DNA of 64,000 nucleotides from the NCBI GenBank assembly GCA_017552705.1, contig JAFZOY010000040.1:48184-112183 (forward strand), written 5' to 3'. This stretch comes from Bacteroidales bacterium. GTDB taxonomy: Bacteria; Bacteroidota; Bacteroidia; Bacteroidales; UBA1715. Under the pieces are notes generated by a model that worked only from the letters and a program-made list of their open reading frames with translations, did not search any database and was not told the origin of the DNA. Numbering within the stretch: position 1 is the stretch's first letter; each line of letters starts with the position of its first letter. The position numbers and the translations under genes were made by a program. Below are positions 9,228-18,933 of the stretch, in pieces.

Positions 9228-9666
9228 TGATTTCCAATTGAACAACCTCAATATTTGCCCGTTTCAGCAACTGAATACCATCATCTACACGATATGGTTC
9301 GCAATACACCACTTTTTTTATACCCGACTGAATGATTAATTTTGCGCACTCAATGCAGGGCGAGGTGGTAACATACAATGTGGCTCCATCACTATTATTG
9401 GCTGACTTCGCAACCTTTGTGATTGCATTTGCCTCAGCATGAAGCACATACGGTTTTGTTTTACCTTCTTCATCCTCACACACATTTTCAAACCCCGAAG
9501 GAGTTCCATTGAATCCGTCGGAAATTATCATCTTATCCTTCACAATCAAGGCTCCCACCTGACGACGTTGGCAATAGGAATTTTCCGCCCAAATTTTCGC
9601 CATGCGGAGATAGCGCCTGTCAAGTTGTAACTGCTTTTCAGCCAATATTTTATAATCGCAAGCCAT
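9217..9666 (-). CDS. Deoxycytidylate deaminase (dCMP deaminase, ComEB-like)
   Basis: 149 aa. It converts dCMP to dUMP for thymidylate synthesis. The zinc-binding and catalytic residues of the cytidine-deaminase fold are visible: HAEANAI (His ligand and catalytic Glu) and SPCIECAK (two Cys ligands), with CQRRQVGALIVKD at the N-terminus. Length is typical. It is the first gene of the operon; its stop overlaps the start of the S41 protease gene. Confidence 0.94.
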   Translation of the reverse strand: MACDYKILAEKQLQLDRRYLRMAKIWAENSYCQRRQVGALIVKDKMIISDGFNGTPSGFENVCEDEEGKTKPYVLHAEANAITKVAKSANNSDGATLYVTTSPCIECAKLIIQSGIKKVVYCEPYRVDDGIQLLKRANIEVVQLEINEK

Positions 9667-9732
9667 ACTTTCATTCTAAAATTTGCACAAGGTACAAATT
9701 AATACTCAAAGCGAAACGCACATTGCATAATT

Positions 9733-9762
9733 TTTGTTATTTCCTACTAATTCATACTTTTG
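9733..9762 (+). promoter_or_regulatory. Promoter abutting the start codon of the TPR protein
   Basis: TTTG at 9733-9736, an 18-nt spacer and TACTTTTG at 9755-9762 match the Bacteroidota primary promoter. The -7 element ends only 4 nt before the ATG at 9767, so a transcript starting about 7 nt downstream would have no leader. Confidence 0.5.
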
Positions 9763-9766
9763 TGAA

Positions 9767-10483
9767 ATGAAAAAATTGCTCTGCATAGTATTTCTCTTCT
9801 GCTCCGTGGGTTCATTTGCCCAGAAAAGCGACATTGACTGTCGTATAACCGAATCGTTCATCAACCAAAATATGAAAGATTGGAACAAATTTGTTGACGA
9901 ACTTTCCGCAGAAATAACAAAAACAGGCAGCGAGGATTTGCAGTTCAAAAGAATGATAGTCAGACATTTATATCTTGCCTATCTATTATTTAACAATCCT
10001 GAATCGAAACAAATCGACATGCAGCTCGAAGGTTTGAACAAAGACATTGAAGAGTTGGAAAAATCGAAAAAATACGGCAAGCAAAGCCTTGCGTTCAAAT
10101 CGCCTTATTTGGCGTATGCCGCGTTAAACAATCCTGTAACCGCAGTGTACCGTTTGCCTATGAGTTTTTCGGCGGCAAAAACAGCAATCTCCGAATCTGA
10201 AAATTCCCCGTACAGCTGGGCGGAATACGGAAATCTGCAATATTGCTACGCATTGTTTATTGGCGGTAGTTTCGACGACGCAGTGAAATCCTTTCAAAAA
10301 GCAATCACTCTCATCGAACAAAAAGGCGAAGGAACCAAATGCAACTGGTACTATATCAACACGTTGCTGTTTTTAGCCAAGAGCTATGAAGACGGCAAGC
10401 AATTCGACAAAGCCAACGAAGTGTACGACAAAATTCTTCGCATCCGTCCCGACTACGAAGCGATTCATCGGTGGAAACACTAA
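9767..10483 (+). CDS. Secreted tetratricopeptide-repeat protein
   Basis: 238 aa from the ATG at 9767, which begins a clear signal peptide (MKKLLCIVFLFCSVGSFAQ). One TPR-like pair is recognisable near the C-terminus (SFDDAVKSFQKAITLIEQ, then FLAKSYEDGKQFDKANEVYDKILRI). The middle is helical without a known motif. It is probably periplasmic and acts as a protein-interaction scaffold. No specific role can be given. Confidence 0.75.
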   Translation: MKKLLCIVFLFCSVGSFAQKSDIDCRITESFINQNMKDWNKFVDELSAEITKTGSEDLQFKRMIVRHLYLAYLLFNNPESKQIDMQLEGLNKDIEELEKSKKYGKQSLAFKSPYLAYAALNNPVTAVYRLPMSFSAAKTAISESENSPYSWAEYGNLQYCYALFIGGSFDDAVKSFQKAITLIEQKGEGTKCNWYYINTLLFLAKSYEDGKQFDKANEVYDKILRIRPDYEAIHRWKH

Positions 10484-10496
10484 AACATTCTGACTT

Positions 10497-10525
10497 TTTG
10501 TTTCTGAAATTATTACATATCTTTG
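10497..10525 (+). promoter_or_regulatory. Promoter of the secreted Ig-like protein gene
   Basis: TTTG at 10497-10500, a 17-nt spacer and TATCTTTG at 10518-10525, 21 nt before the ATG at 10547. Confidence 0.55.
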
Positions 10526-10546
10526 TGATTACAAATATCTACTGAT

Positions 10547-11407
10547 ATGAAAAAAACGATACCTTTCTTTTTGCTTTTACTAATAACTATTATTGCGGCA
10601 GCACAAAACAACAATACAGAAAACACATTGTCTATACCAACAGTATTTTCTCCGCAAAGTGACGATCAAAATATAAATACATTTCACCCTACGGGTTCAA
10701 ATCTGGCAACATGTGAAATCTCGGTTTACGACAAATGGGGAATAGAATTGTGGCATTCTGATGAGATTGTAAATGGAGAATTTGTCGGTTATTGGGATGG
10801 AAAACAAAATGGCGAGTTTGTAAAACCCGATACTTATATATGGAAAATGGAGGCTACATTTCTTGACGGCGAAGTATGGGAAGGTATTGATGATGGAAAT
10901 GGAAATAAAACTAAATTTGGCAGTGTTATAGTATTGCCCAAACCATCTGTTACAATTCAATCCATAACAGTTCAAGCGCCAACGAAATTATACTATTACA
11001 TAGGAGAGAACTTTGACAGCAACGGGCTTTCTGTCGTGGCGAATTACAGCGACGGATCTTCTGATACAGTTTTCGACTACGACATTTCAGGCTTTGATTC
11101 CCAAATTGAAGGAGAGTCTGTTGTAACAATAACATACCAAAACTATACAGAAACCTTTTCTGTTTACATACAGAAAAAAGAGGATATTACAGAAATACAG
11201 TCGGTAAAACCAATTGCCGTATGGAATGTAGGTCGATTACTCTGTGTAAGCGCAAATCCTCAAACAAAAATCATCGTTTTCTCTATGTCAGGGCAAAAAA
11301 TACATTCTTCAACAATGAAACAAGCCTATGAAGAACTTTCGATACAGAAACAAGGTTGTTATATTGTTGTCGCTGACGGAATGCGCTTCAAAATATGTGT
11401 AGAGTAA
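10547..11407 (+). CDS. Secreted protein with gliding-motility-type, Ig-like and sorting-like domains
   Basis: 286 aa. A signal peptide (1-19) is followed by a segment typical of the 'gliding motility-associated C-terminal' domain (about 28-130; VFSPQSDDQNINTF, YDKWGIELWHS, DTYIWKMEATF), here at the N-terminal side. A bacterial Ig-like group 3 domain (about 138-210; GENFDSNGLSVVANYSDGSS) and a short T9SS-like sorting domain (220-286; VFSMSGQKIHS, KQGCYIVVADG) come next. It is probably exported by T9SS and anchored on the cell surface. Its ligand is unknown. Confidence 0.75.
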   Translation: MKKTIPFFLLLLITIIAAAQNNNTENTLSIPTVFSPQSDDQNINTFHPTGSNLATCEISVYDKWGIELWHSDEIVNGEFVGYWDGKQNGEFVKPDTYIWKMEATFLDGEVWEGIDDGNGNKTKFGSVIVLPKPSVTIQSITVQAPTKLYYYIGENFDSNGLSVVANYSDGSSDTVFDYDISGFDSQIEGESVVTITYQNYTETFSVYIQKKEDITEIQSVKPIAVWNVGRLLCVSANPQTKIIVFSMSGQKIHSSTMKQAYEELSIQKQGCYIVVADGMRFKICVE

Positions 11408-11409
11408 TC

Positions 11410-11446
11410 AAACAAAAAAAGCAGAACCTTTCGATTCTGCTTTTTC
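11410..11446. terminator. Bidirectional terminator, identical copy at 14483-14519
   Basis: AAAAAAGCAGAA and TTCTGCTTTTT form a strong stem with an 8-nt loop and A/T runs on both sides, so it can end transcripts from both strands. It lies between convergent genes ending at 11407 and 11466. Confidence 0.85.
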
Positions 11447-11465
11447 ATATTTGATGCATTGAATA

Positions 11466-13130
11466 TTATTTCAAATCCTGAACTAATCGAACAGCCGAAG
11501 CGAATGCCCGAGTAAGATCATCGATTTCAAGAAGCGCATCAACAACAACTCCTTCCTCTGTAAACACAAACCTGTCAATATCCAATCCATCACAAGTTGA
11601 CGACCAATACATACCCAATTCTCCGACACTAACGACAGTTGTAGACAAACGTAATCCAGCCGCCGGCAGGAATACAGCGCCGTTCTCTTCCATCTTTGTC
11701 CATTCTTCTGTAGAATACACATTCGAATCAAAACCATTTAATCCTGCTATGAATTGAACGTCAGCAGGTTGAGTCCAATTGTCCGGCAAAAGTATTATTC
11801 CATGAACACCATCAATCGTACCAGAACCTTGTAATTTATCGGCATACAAACGTTCTTTTATCAAATATTCCCATTCTTCGTATTCAAGGGTACGCCACAA
11901 ACCAACTTGATTGCCACCATTTTGAATTGCATTATGCACGCCCCAATCGGCATTGGCAAACCTACCTGTTAAATCATTGAAATAATTGCCTCCAACCCAA
12001 TAATCCTCCTCATCAGTGCTCACATTTGCAGGGTCGTATGCATTCACTCCGCCTTCCCAACCAGAAGCACCCCATCCAAACAAATCCATCGAAAACATAG
12101 AGTTCTCTGAAATCTGATTATTCCCCAAACCAACAGCAGTATATTGATTACTAGCAAACTTCCATATCCCTGTCATTGGAACGTATTGAAGATTTCCCAT
12201 TGAAAAAACGACCTTCTTATTATTTGCCACCGAAAAATAACCATTTTCTACACTTCCCGTTGGATACGTGTAATTTGCTAGAGACTTTGTCGTTACTTGA
12301 GTTTCACAACCATACCCAACGCCTTGCTCAGTAATTGCATACGAGCGAACATAGTATGTTGTGTTAGAATTTAATCCCACAAAATCGCCACTGAACGCCC
12401 CTGATGTCTCAGTAGAAATAGCTCTTGTGCTTTCTATGGTTGGATTTGCCTCGAGTCCTATGCAAAATCCAGATTCTAAGATTGGATAACCACCATTGTT
12501 CCGAATAGCAGATGTTACAGTAAATGCACTTGCAGTAATATCGGAAGCCACCGTTTCCGACAAAATTGGTGTTCCTTCTTCGTGGAATCCGCCGTTTATG
12601 TTAACTTCGTTGCCAAGAGCAACAACCGCATCGGAAATTGTCAGCATTGCTTCACTAATACTTTGAAAAGCGTCATTTAAGTTTTCCAACAAATCATCGA
12701 TTTGTGCTTTCGTGTAATATTTGCTCATATCAGCAACACCGGCCTTTTCGGCATATAGTGCGTACGGCACGCTCAGTAAAGGAGAAACGCCTGAGACAGA
12801 GCTAGTTCCGTCGCCAAAATCAACAGTTGTTTGCAAGAAATACGAACCAACCGACCAATCAATTGCGGAAAATGTTCCAACTGTCGGCGTCCCTTCTCCA
12901 ATCACCATTGTAGCAACACCATTTGCATTAGTTGTTACAGTTTGTTGCTCGGAATAAACTGCTGTATTTGAAGCATTCATAACACTCACTTGAACAGAGA
13001 TGGTTTGGTTCTTCACCAGTTCGTTGTTACTATTACGAATCAACGCTTGGAAATTCATTTTCTGAGGTGCCTGCGCAAATATGAAATTTGCAAGCAACAA
13101 AACATTAAAAAAAAGAAAAAATCGTCTCAT
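11466..13130 (-). CDS. Secreted multidomain surface protein with FISUMP-like lectin domain
   Basis: 554 aa. After the signal peptide (cut after ANFIFAQ), residues about 20-130 match the N-terminal module frequent in Bacteroidetes fibre-like surface proteins (KMNFQALIRNSNNELV, SPLLSVPYALYAEKAG). Residues about 200-290 look like fibronectin type III (NSNTTYYVRSYAITEQG). Residues about 297-553 are the lectin-like domain also seen twice in the protein at 1-1941 (FSMGNLQYVPM, MDLFGWGASGWEG, AVFLPAAGLR, MYWSST). It lies 29 nt after the gene starting at 14101, so the two are probably co-transcribed. Confidence 0.8.
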   Translation of the reverse strand: MRRFFLFFNVLLLANFIFAQAPQKMNFQALIRNSNNELVKNQTISVQVSVMNASNTAVYSEQQTVTTNANGVATMVIGEGTPTVGTFSAIDWSVGSYFLQTTVDFGDGTSSVSGVSPLLSVPYALYAEKAGVADMSKYYTKAQIDDLLENLNDAFQSISEAMLTISDAVVALGNEVNINGGFHEEGTPILSETVASDITASAFTVTSAIRNNGGYPILESGFCIGLEANPTIESTRAISTETSGAFSGDFVGLNSNTTYYVRSYAITEQGVGYGCETQVTTKSLANYTYPTGSVENGYFSVANNKKVVFSMGNLQYVPMTGIWKFASNQYTAVGLGNNQISENSMFSMDLFGWGASGWEGGVNAYDPANVSTDEEDYWVGGNYFNDLTGRFANADWGVHNAIQNGGNQVGLWRTLEYEEWEYLIKERLYADKLQGSGTIDGVHGIILLPDNWTQPADVQFIAGLNGFDSNVYSTEEWTKMEENGAVFLPAAGLRLSTTVVSVGELGMYWSSTCDGLDIDRFVFTEEGVVVDALLEIDDLTRAFASAVRLVQDLK

Positions 13131-13159
13131 AGCTATAATAATATTATTGTTTACTTTTT

Positions 13160-14101
13160 TTATTTTATTACAATGGTTTTTCTTACTTCACCAACCATAA
13201 CTATATATGTACCAGCGACATTTACGATTGCCTCAATAGATTCTGCATTATGACAGGAGTAAATCTTCTTTCCAGTTATATCAAGAATAGCAACATGTTT
13301 TCCTTGAATATTGGAAATACATACTGTATGTCCTTTCACCATAATTTTAACATCGGTTACAACATCGTATATTGCAGTTGGCTGCAACAAACGAATGTAA
13401 TTCGACATTGATTGTTCCAATTGTGAATTCAAAAATTCGACTTCTTTGTTTGTTGCAGAAGTACTCAATAAAACATCTTTTGCTTGTTCTGTTAAATCAT
13501 AAAGTATCTGGTGTTCCAAGTTTATATTCTCATTTTTTCTGTCGTACTCCATATTGAGTAACGTACACGCATTACCATAAAGAACTATCAAATGTTCTTT
13601 TGTGGCATCAGTTACAGGCTCGCTTTCCTCAACCGTCACGGTAAACGAGGCAGGGAATCGTTGACCATCCGAAGCTACAGCCACAACAATTATCCGTGCT
13701 GTCCCAATTTCACTAAGTTCAAACGAAAGCATTGTGCCATTCACTATAGGTTTTACTATGTCGTTGTCAGACGAAGTTGCGCTATAGGCAAGCATTCCAT
13801 TAGAGACAAAGTAATCCGTTAAGTTTATATCTTTACTTTGTCCAAGTTCTACTGTGATGTTGGGTATTGGTTTTGTGGCAATAGCAAACTCCACATCGGA
13901 AAAATCCTGTTGTATGCCCAAAAGTACGCTTCCCGACGATTCCGAAAAAGTCTCTACCGCTGGTTGCCCCACGGTAACAGCGACTGTAGCACCCTGCGCA
14001 ACTGAATAATCGCCACCTGAAGCTACAATTGAACTTTGCGCGCATACGCCCAAAGTTCCGCAAATCAACATACCAAACGAAAAGAGGTATTTTTGTTTCA
14101 T
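13160..14101 (-). CDS. Secreted protein with T9SS-like C-terminal sorting domain
   Basis: 313 aa. The signal peptide ends near CGTLGVCAQ. Residues about 22-70 contain the GGDYSVAQGATVAVTVGQP motif common in Bacteroidetes surface proteins, followed by an Ig/cadherin-like sandwich (about 75-160) and a helical segment (170-240). The C-terminus (VTDVKIMVKGHTVCISN, VAILDITGKKIYS, AGTYIVMVG) resembles a type A sorting domain. It is presumably exported by T9SS. The function is not recognised. Confidence 0.75.
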   Translation of the reverse strand: MKQKYLFSFGMLICGTLGVCAQSSIVASGGDYSVAQGATVAVTVGQPAVETFSESSGSVLLGIQQDFSDVEFAIATKPIPNITVELGQSKDINLTDYFVSNGMLAYSATSSDNDIVKPIVNGTMLSFELSEIGTARIIVVAVASDGQRFPASFTVTVEESEPVTDATKEHLIVLYGNACTLLNMEYDRKNENINLEHQILYDLTEQAKDVLLSTSATNKEVEFLNSQLEQSMSNYIRLLQPTAIYDVVTDVKIMVKGHTVCISNIQGKHVAILDITGKKIYSCHNAESIEAIVNVAGTYIVMVGEVRKTIVIK

Positions 14102-14149
14102 ACAAAATTCTCTTTAGGTCTTTGCCGACTCCAAGCAAAATGAATACTG

Positions 14150-14250
14150 CTAAAATAAAAAAGCGTGGAATCCATACCCGAAACTCGTTCCACAATTCGA
14201 GGCTCTCGCATTGCCCTGTCAGTCAGAACGAGCAACGAAGAACCCACGCC
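14150..14250 (-). ncRNA. Candidate small structured RNA
   Basis: On the minus strand, GCGTGG (14249-14244) can pair with CCACGC (14168-14163), and inside it CTCGTTC (14232-14226) with GAACGAG (14190-14184). A smaller GGC/GCC hairpin lies in the core. The outer stem is followed at once by TTTTTTATTTT, as in a Rho-independent terminator. This would be a free RNA of about 90 nt, or a folded leader of the gene starting at 14101. It does not match an RNA family I recognise. The rest of 14102-14482 shows only the repeat at 14263-14278. Confidence 0.3.
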
Positions 14251-14262
14251 GATATGGTACAA

Positions 14263-14278
14263 CAATACGAGCGTATTG
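14263..14278. repeat. 7-bp inverted repeat
   Basis: CAATACG-AG-CGTATTG is a perfect inverted repeat about 13 nt upstream of the candidate RNA on the minus strand. It could be an operator. Confidence 0.35.
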
Positions 14279-14482
14279 CGAATACATATCACTGGGCATC
14301 TTCCGCTGCTTTGATTTTGACTGACATTGAAATTTTGCGAGAATTCCGAATTGTCAAAACAAAGCGTCAGATAAACGCCTTTCTATATGCCTATGGATTT
14401 CCCAAAATTTAAGAATCCAATAGGGTTGTGTAAAAATAAATAAAATCTCTAAATAACGATAGAATTTTTCTTTGATTTTTGG

Positions 14483-14519
14483 AAACAAAAAAAGCAGAAC
14501 CTTTCGATTCTGCTTTTTC
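14483..14519. terminator. groEL terminator, identical copy at 11410-11446
   Basis: The same 37-nt sequence as at 11410-11446: an A-run, GCAGAA, an 8-nt loop, TTCTGC and a T-run. It lies 23 nt after the groL stop. Confidence 0.85.
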
Positions 14520-14542
14520 TGTTATGAAAGAAATTGTATGTA

Positions 14543-16186
<1,644 letters not shown>

Positions 16187-16201
16187 CTATATTTTAAATG
16201 A

Positions 16202-16480
16202 TTACAATATTAAAAGAATGTCTGATTGTGAAAGGAGAAGATATTTTTCATCGTTGAACGTCAATTCTGTTCCTGCGTATTTTCCATACAAAACAGTATC
16301 GCCAACGGCAACTTCCATTTCTTCATCTTTTTTAGCTTTTCCAATAGCAATTACTTTACCTTGAAGAGGTTTTTCCTTTGCTGAATCAGGTAGAATGATT
16401 CCCGAAACGGTTTTTTCCTCTGCTGCTTCAGGTTTTACTAAAACCTTGCCTGCTAATGGTTTACCTTTAAAATCTGCCAT
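16202..16480 (-). CDS. groS: Co-chaperonin GroES
   Basis: 92 aa. It caps GroEL. The usual landmarks are present: [17 protein letters not shown], the mobile-loop region [27 protein letters not shown] and the C-terminal [13 protein letters not shown]. It is the first gene of the groES-groEL operon. Confidence 0.98.
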   Translation of the reverse strand: MADFKGKPLAGKVLVKPEAAEEKTVSGIILPDSAKEKPLQGKVIAIGKAKKDEEMEVAVGDTVLYGKYAGTELTFNDEKYLLLSQSDILLIL

Positions 16481-16525
16481 AATTTATATATTTTTAATGT
16501 TAAACTTTGTAATTGTTGCCTCGTG

Positions 16526-16546
16526 CTTGTCATATTTTGTGCCAAG
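16526..16546. promoter_or_regulatory. Inverted repeat upstream of groES
   Basis: CTTGTCA (16526-16532) and TGCCAAG (16540-16546) form 7-bp arms with one mismatch around a 7-nt spacer, 45 nt before the groES start. On the minus strand the right arm reads TTGGCAC, which resembles a sigma-54 -24 box, but no matching -12 GC box follows. It is a candidate heat-shock control site only. Confidence 0.3.
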
Positions 16547-16596
16547 TTTACATTTTGCAAAAATTGGCAGAATCCCTTGTGCAATGGCATAAAAAA

Positions 16597-16624
16597 GGTG
16601 TCAATATACTGACATATTGACACC
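16597..16624 (-). terminator. Terminator of the secG operon
   Basis: GGTGTCAATAT and ATATTGACACC form an 11-bp stem with a 6-nt loop. Read on the minus strand it is followed by TTTTTTAT, 31 nt after the secG stop. Confidence 0.85.
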
Positions 16625-16655
16625 TCCCCTATCAAAAAAAACCTATGAAAAAAAA

Positions 16656-16967
16656 TTATTCTTGAAAATCTTCTGCTGTTGGAACATCAGAAGGAACGTT
16701 CATTTGTACCGAAGGAGCATTGTCTTCGAACATCGAACGAGATTCTTTCGCACCGTTTTGTGTTGGCAACAATGCTGTCAAAACGATACAAAGTACAACC
16801 AACGCACCAGCCAAACTCCATGTAGCTTTTTCAACGAAATCTGTTGTACGAGCCACACCCATTTCGTATCGTGACGACATAAGACCGCCGCCTTTTGAAT
16901 TTTGGATTAACACGATACAAACCAACAATACACTTACAATTATCAACAATACATTAATGACTACCAT
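16656..16967 (-). CDS. secG: Preprotein translocase subunit SecG
   Basis: 103 aa with two membrane helices (about 3-20 and 50-68) and the conserved loop VLIQNSKGGGLMS between them. SecG assists the SecYE channel. The tail after residue 70 is acidic and longer than in Proteobacteria, as is common in Bacteroidetes. It is the last gene of the operon with the TPR protein, lptE and the sigma-54 regulator. Confidence 0.95.
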   Translation of the reverse strand: MVVINVLLIIVSVLLVCIVLIQNSKGGGLMSSRYEMGVARTTDFVEKATWSLAGALVVLCIVLTALLPTQNGAKESRSMFEDNAPSVQMNVPSDVPTAEDFQE

Positions 16968-16973
16968 ATTCCT

Positions 16974-18431
16974 TTACTTTTTTAATTCATTAACTTCCGA
17001 AATTCGGTTCGCAAAGTAAACACTTTTTTCTGGATATTTCAAACTCAATTTCTCGTAGATTTCAATTGCTTTGTCAAAAAGTTTCTGTTTTATGCAAATT
17101 TTTGCCATTGATTCGGTTACACATTCGTGTTCCTCGGAGCTCTCCTTCACCATATTTTCCACTACTTCCAGCCCTTCCGGCAATTCATCGGGTGAAAATT
17201 GCGGCATTTTAGGATCGTCCTGAATAAATTTATCAATTAAATCGAAATCCGAAGATTTATTTTTTCTTCCGCCATTTCGTTCATACCAATCGTGGACTTG
17301 TTTCGGTGCGGAAGGTTCCTCATCAAGCATTTCAAAGCAGAGGGGTTCCGATTCCGACGGAGCGGCTTGCTGCTCATTTTTTACTTCGCCTGAGAATGTG
17401 AAATCCAACAACATATCACTGTCGGATGCCGATTGCGCAGCCTCAGTCTGTGTTTCCGTTGTCTCTGGCTGAGATCTTTCTTGCACGTTTGCCTGCTCCC
17501 GTTCTTTTCGTTCACGGCACTCACGAAGAATGCGTTCCGCCAAAGATTCGTTTTTCGGAGCATCGTCGATAACAGCCTTTATTATCGGTTTAGAAAAGAC
17601 AGACGTAAATGTTTTTTCTTTTTGTTCCTCTGCCTTCGGCGTTTCTTCTTGAATAGTTTCTACTTTTACTTCTTCAATAATTTCTTCGGCAACTTGCTGA
17701 ACTTCTTCATCTTGCGTAGAAACAGGCTCTTCCACTTTCGGCGTTTCCTCTTGGATTGGCTCTGCCTTTACTTCCTCCACAACTTCTTCGGCAACGTGCT
17801 GAACTTCTTCCTCTTGCGCAGAAACAGGCTCTTCCACTTTCGGCGTTTCTTCTTCGATTGGCTCTGCCTTAACTTCCTCAAGAACTTCTTCGGCAACTTG
17901 CTGAACTTCTTCCACTTGCGCAGAAACAGGTTCTTCCACTTTCGGCGTCTCTTCTTGGATTGGCTCTGCTTTTACTTCCTCAACAACTTCTTCGGCAACG
18001 TGCTGAACCTCATTTACTTGTGCAGAAACAGGCTCTTCCACTTTCGGCGTTTCCTCTTGGATTGGTTCTGCTTTTACTTCCTCAACAACTTCTTCGGCAA
18101 CGTGCTGAACCTCTTCTACAACTTGTTGTTTCTCAACTATTTGTTGTTCCATAAGTGTTGGTTGAGCAACAACAGGCGAGTCTGTCATTTCAGAATCACC
18201 GAACAGCAAGCCATATAGTTTTTTTCTGTCGGAGGCGTACGTTGCCGTCAACTGCAACATGGCATCGAAATCGGCAGATTCAATGTTTTTCAACCCTCTG
18301 GAATAGAGCAACCGTGCCGTTTGGAAATAGGGATACTCTTTTATCAACGAAGAAAGTTTTTTCACTTCGTCAGCCGAAATTTCTTCCGGATAGTTGATGA
18401 ACGTCGTAATTTGTTTTTTGTTTAATCCCAT
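16974..18431 (-). CDS. TPR protein with five acidic 34-residue repeats
   Basis: 485 aa. An N-terminal helical domain (1-80; ITTFINYPEEISADEVKKL) is conserved in Bacteroidetes proteins of this locus. Residues 106-275 hold five nearly identical 34-residue units (EEVQHVAEEVVEEVKAEP followed by IQEETPKVEEPVSAQ), predicted to be acidic and helical or disordered. A low-complexity linker and a C-terminal TPR-like pair (about 430-480; MAKICIKQKLFDKAIEIYEKL) follow. There is no signal peptide, so it is probably cytoplasmic. It lies 1 nt after lptE and 6 nt before secG. The role is unknown. Confidence 0.82.
   Translation of the reverse strand: MGLNKKQITTFINYPEEISADEVKKLSSLIKEYPYFQTARLLYSRGLKNIESADFDAMLQLTATYASDRKKLYGLLFGDSEMTDSPVVAQPTLMEQQIVEKQQVVEEVQHVAEEVVEEVKAEPIQEETPKVEEPVSAQVNEVQHVAEEVVEEVKAEPIQEETPKVEEPVSAQVEEVQQVAEEVLEEVKAEPIEEETPKVEEPVSAQEEEVQHVAEEVVEEVKAEPIQEETPKVEEPVSTQDEEVQQVAEEIIEEVKVETIQEETPKAEEQKEKTFTSVFSKPIIKAVIDDAPKNESLAERILRECRERKEREQANVQERSQPETTETQTEAAQSASDSDMLLDFTFSGEVKNEQQAAPSESEPLCFEMLDEEPSAPKQVHDWYERNGGRKNKSSDFDLIDKFIQDDPKMPQFSPDELPEGLEVVENMVKESSEEHECVTESMAKICIKQKLFDKAIEIYEKLSLKYPEKSVYFANRISEVNELKK
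17607..18116 (-). repeat. Five tandem 102-bp coding repeats
   Basis: In-frame 102-bp units encode the 34-residue acidic repeats of the TPR protein. The first four differ only at a few codons. The fifth is more diverged. Copy number could change by slippage or recombination without a frameshift. Confidence 0.85.
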
Positions 18432-18432
18432 A

Positions 18433-18933
18433 TTACCAATTTGCTACACTTTCCATAAAAATCGACTCTATAATTTCCTCGGAAAGTTCTTTTATCAATA
18501 CATCTTCTACATTTGAAAGGCTTTCTGTCGCATCAAAATCGCGATATGCGGAAAACCGTTTGTCGTAGTTTTGTTTTTCGTCGGTTTTGTTCGTGAATTT
18601 TATCTGAACAGAAATTGTCAACCGCGTTTGAGCAGCCAACTGACTTGCGGTAACGCCTTCGTACGAAGTTGAATATTCAACAATGCTTCCCGAAAACTGC
18701 AAATCTCCGTTCGACGGCACCAAAGACAAACCCGCTGTTGAACGGAATTTATCTTTCAATCCTTCGGTGAACACATCGCTCAAGGTAGCCTGCTTGTTTG
18801 CCGCATGGTTCGAAATATACGCCACCGAGAATGTTTTCACATCGGGAGAAATCGATGCACCCGACAACGAATAGTTGATGGAGCAACCGCAACCCAACAA
18901 GCAAATCAATATATATATGAATATCTTTTTCAC
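18433..18933 (-). CDS. lptE: LPS assembly lipoprotein LptE
   Basis: 166 aa. A lipoprotein signal with a lipobox-like LLGCGC places it in the outer membrane, where LptE plugs the LptD barrel that inserts lipopolysaccharide. The Bacteroidetes LptE pattern is visible: INYSLSGASISPDVKTFSV near the N-terminus and the SNVEDVLIKELSEEIIESIF helix at the end. Its start overlaps the end of the sigma-54 regulator by 4 nt, and the TPR gene follows after 1 nt. Confidence 0.9.
   Translation of the reverse strand: MKKIFIYILICLLGCGCSINYSLSGASISPDVKTFSVAYISNHAANKQATLSDVFTEGLKDKFRSTAGLSLVPSNGDLQFSGSIVEYSTSYEGVTASQLAAQTRLTISVQIKFTNKTDEKQNYDKRFSAYRDFDATESLSNVEDVLIKELSEEIIESIFMESVANW

Noticed and set aside
14143..14412. 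Plus-strand open frame of about 90 codons upstream of groEL
   Set aside because: No recognisable protein features, no promoter or ribosome-binding context, and it crosses the candidate RNA structure.
16526..16560. Sigma-54 promoter upstream of groES
   Set aside because: A TTGGCAC-like -24 box is present, but no -12 TTGC box lies at the required distance, so only the inverted repeat is reported.
17433..18218. Long plus-strand open frame opposite the repeat region
   Set aside because: It is the shadow of the acidic 102-bp coding repeats and is rich in Phe and Leu only because of that.
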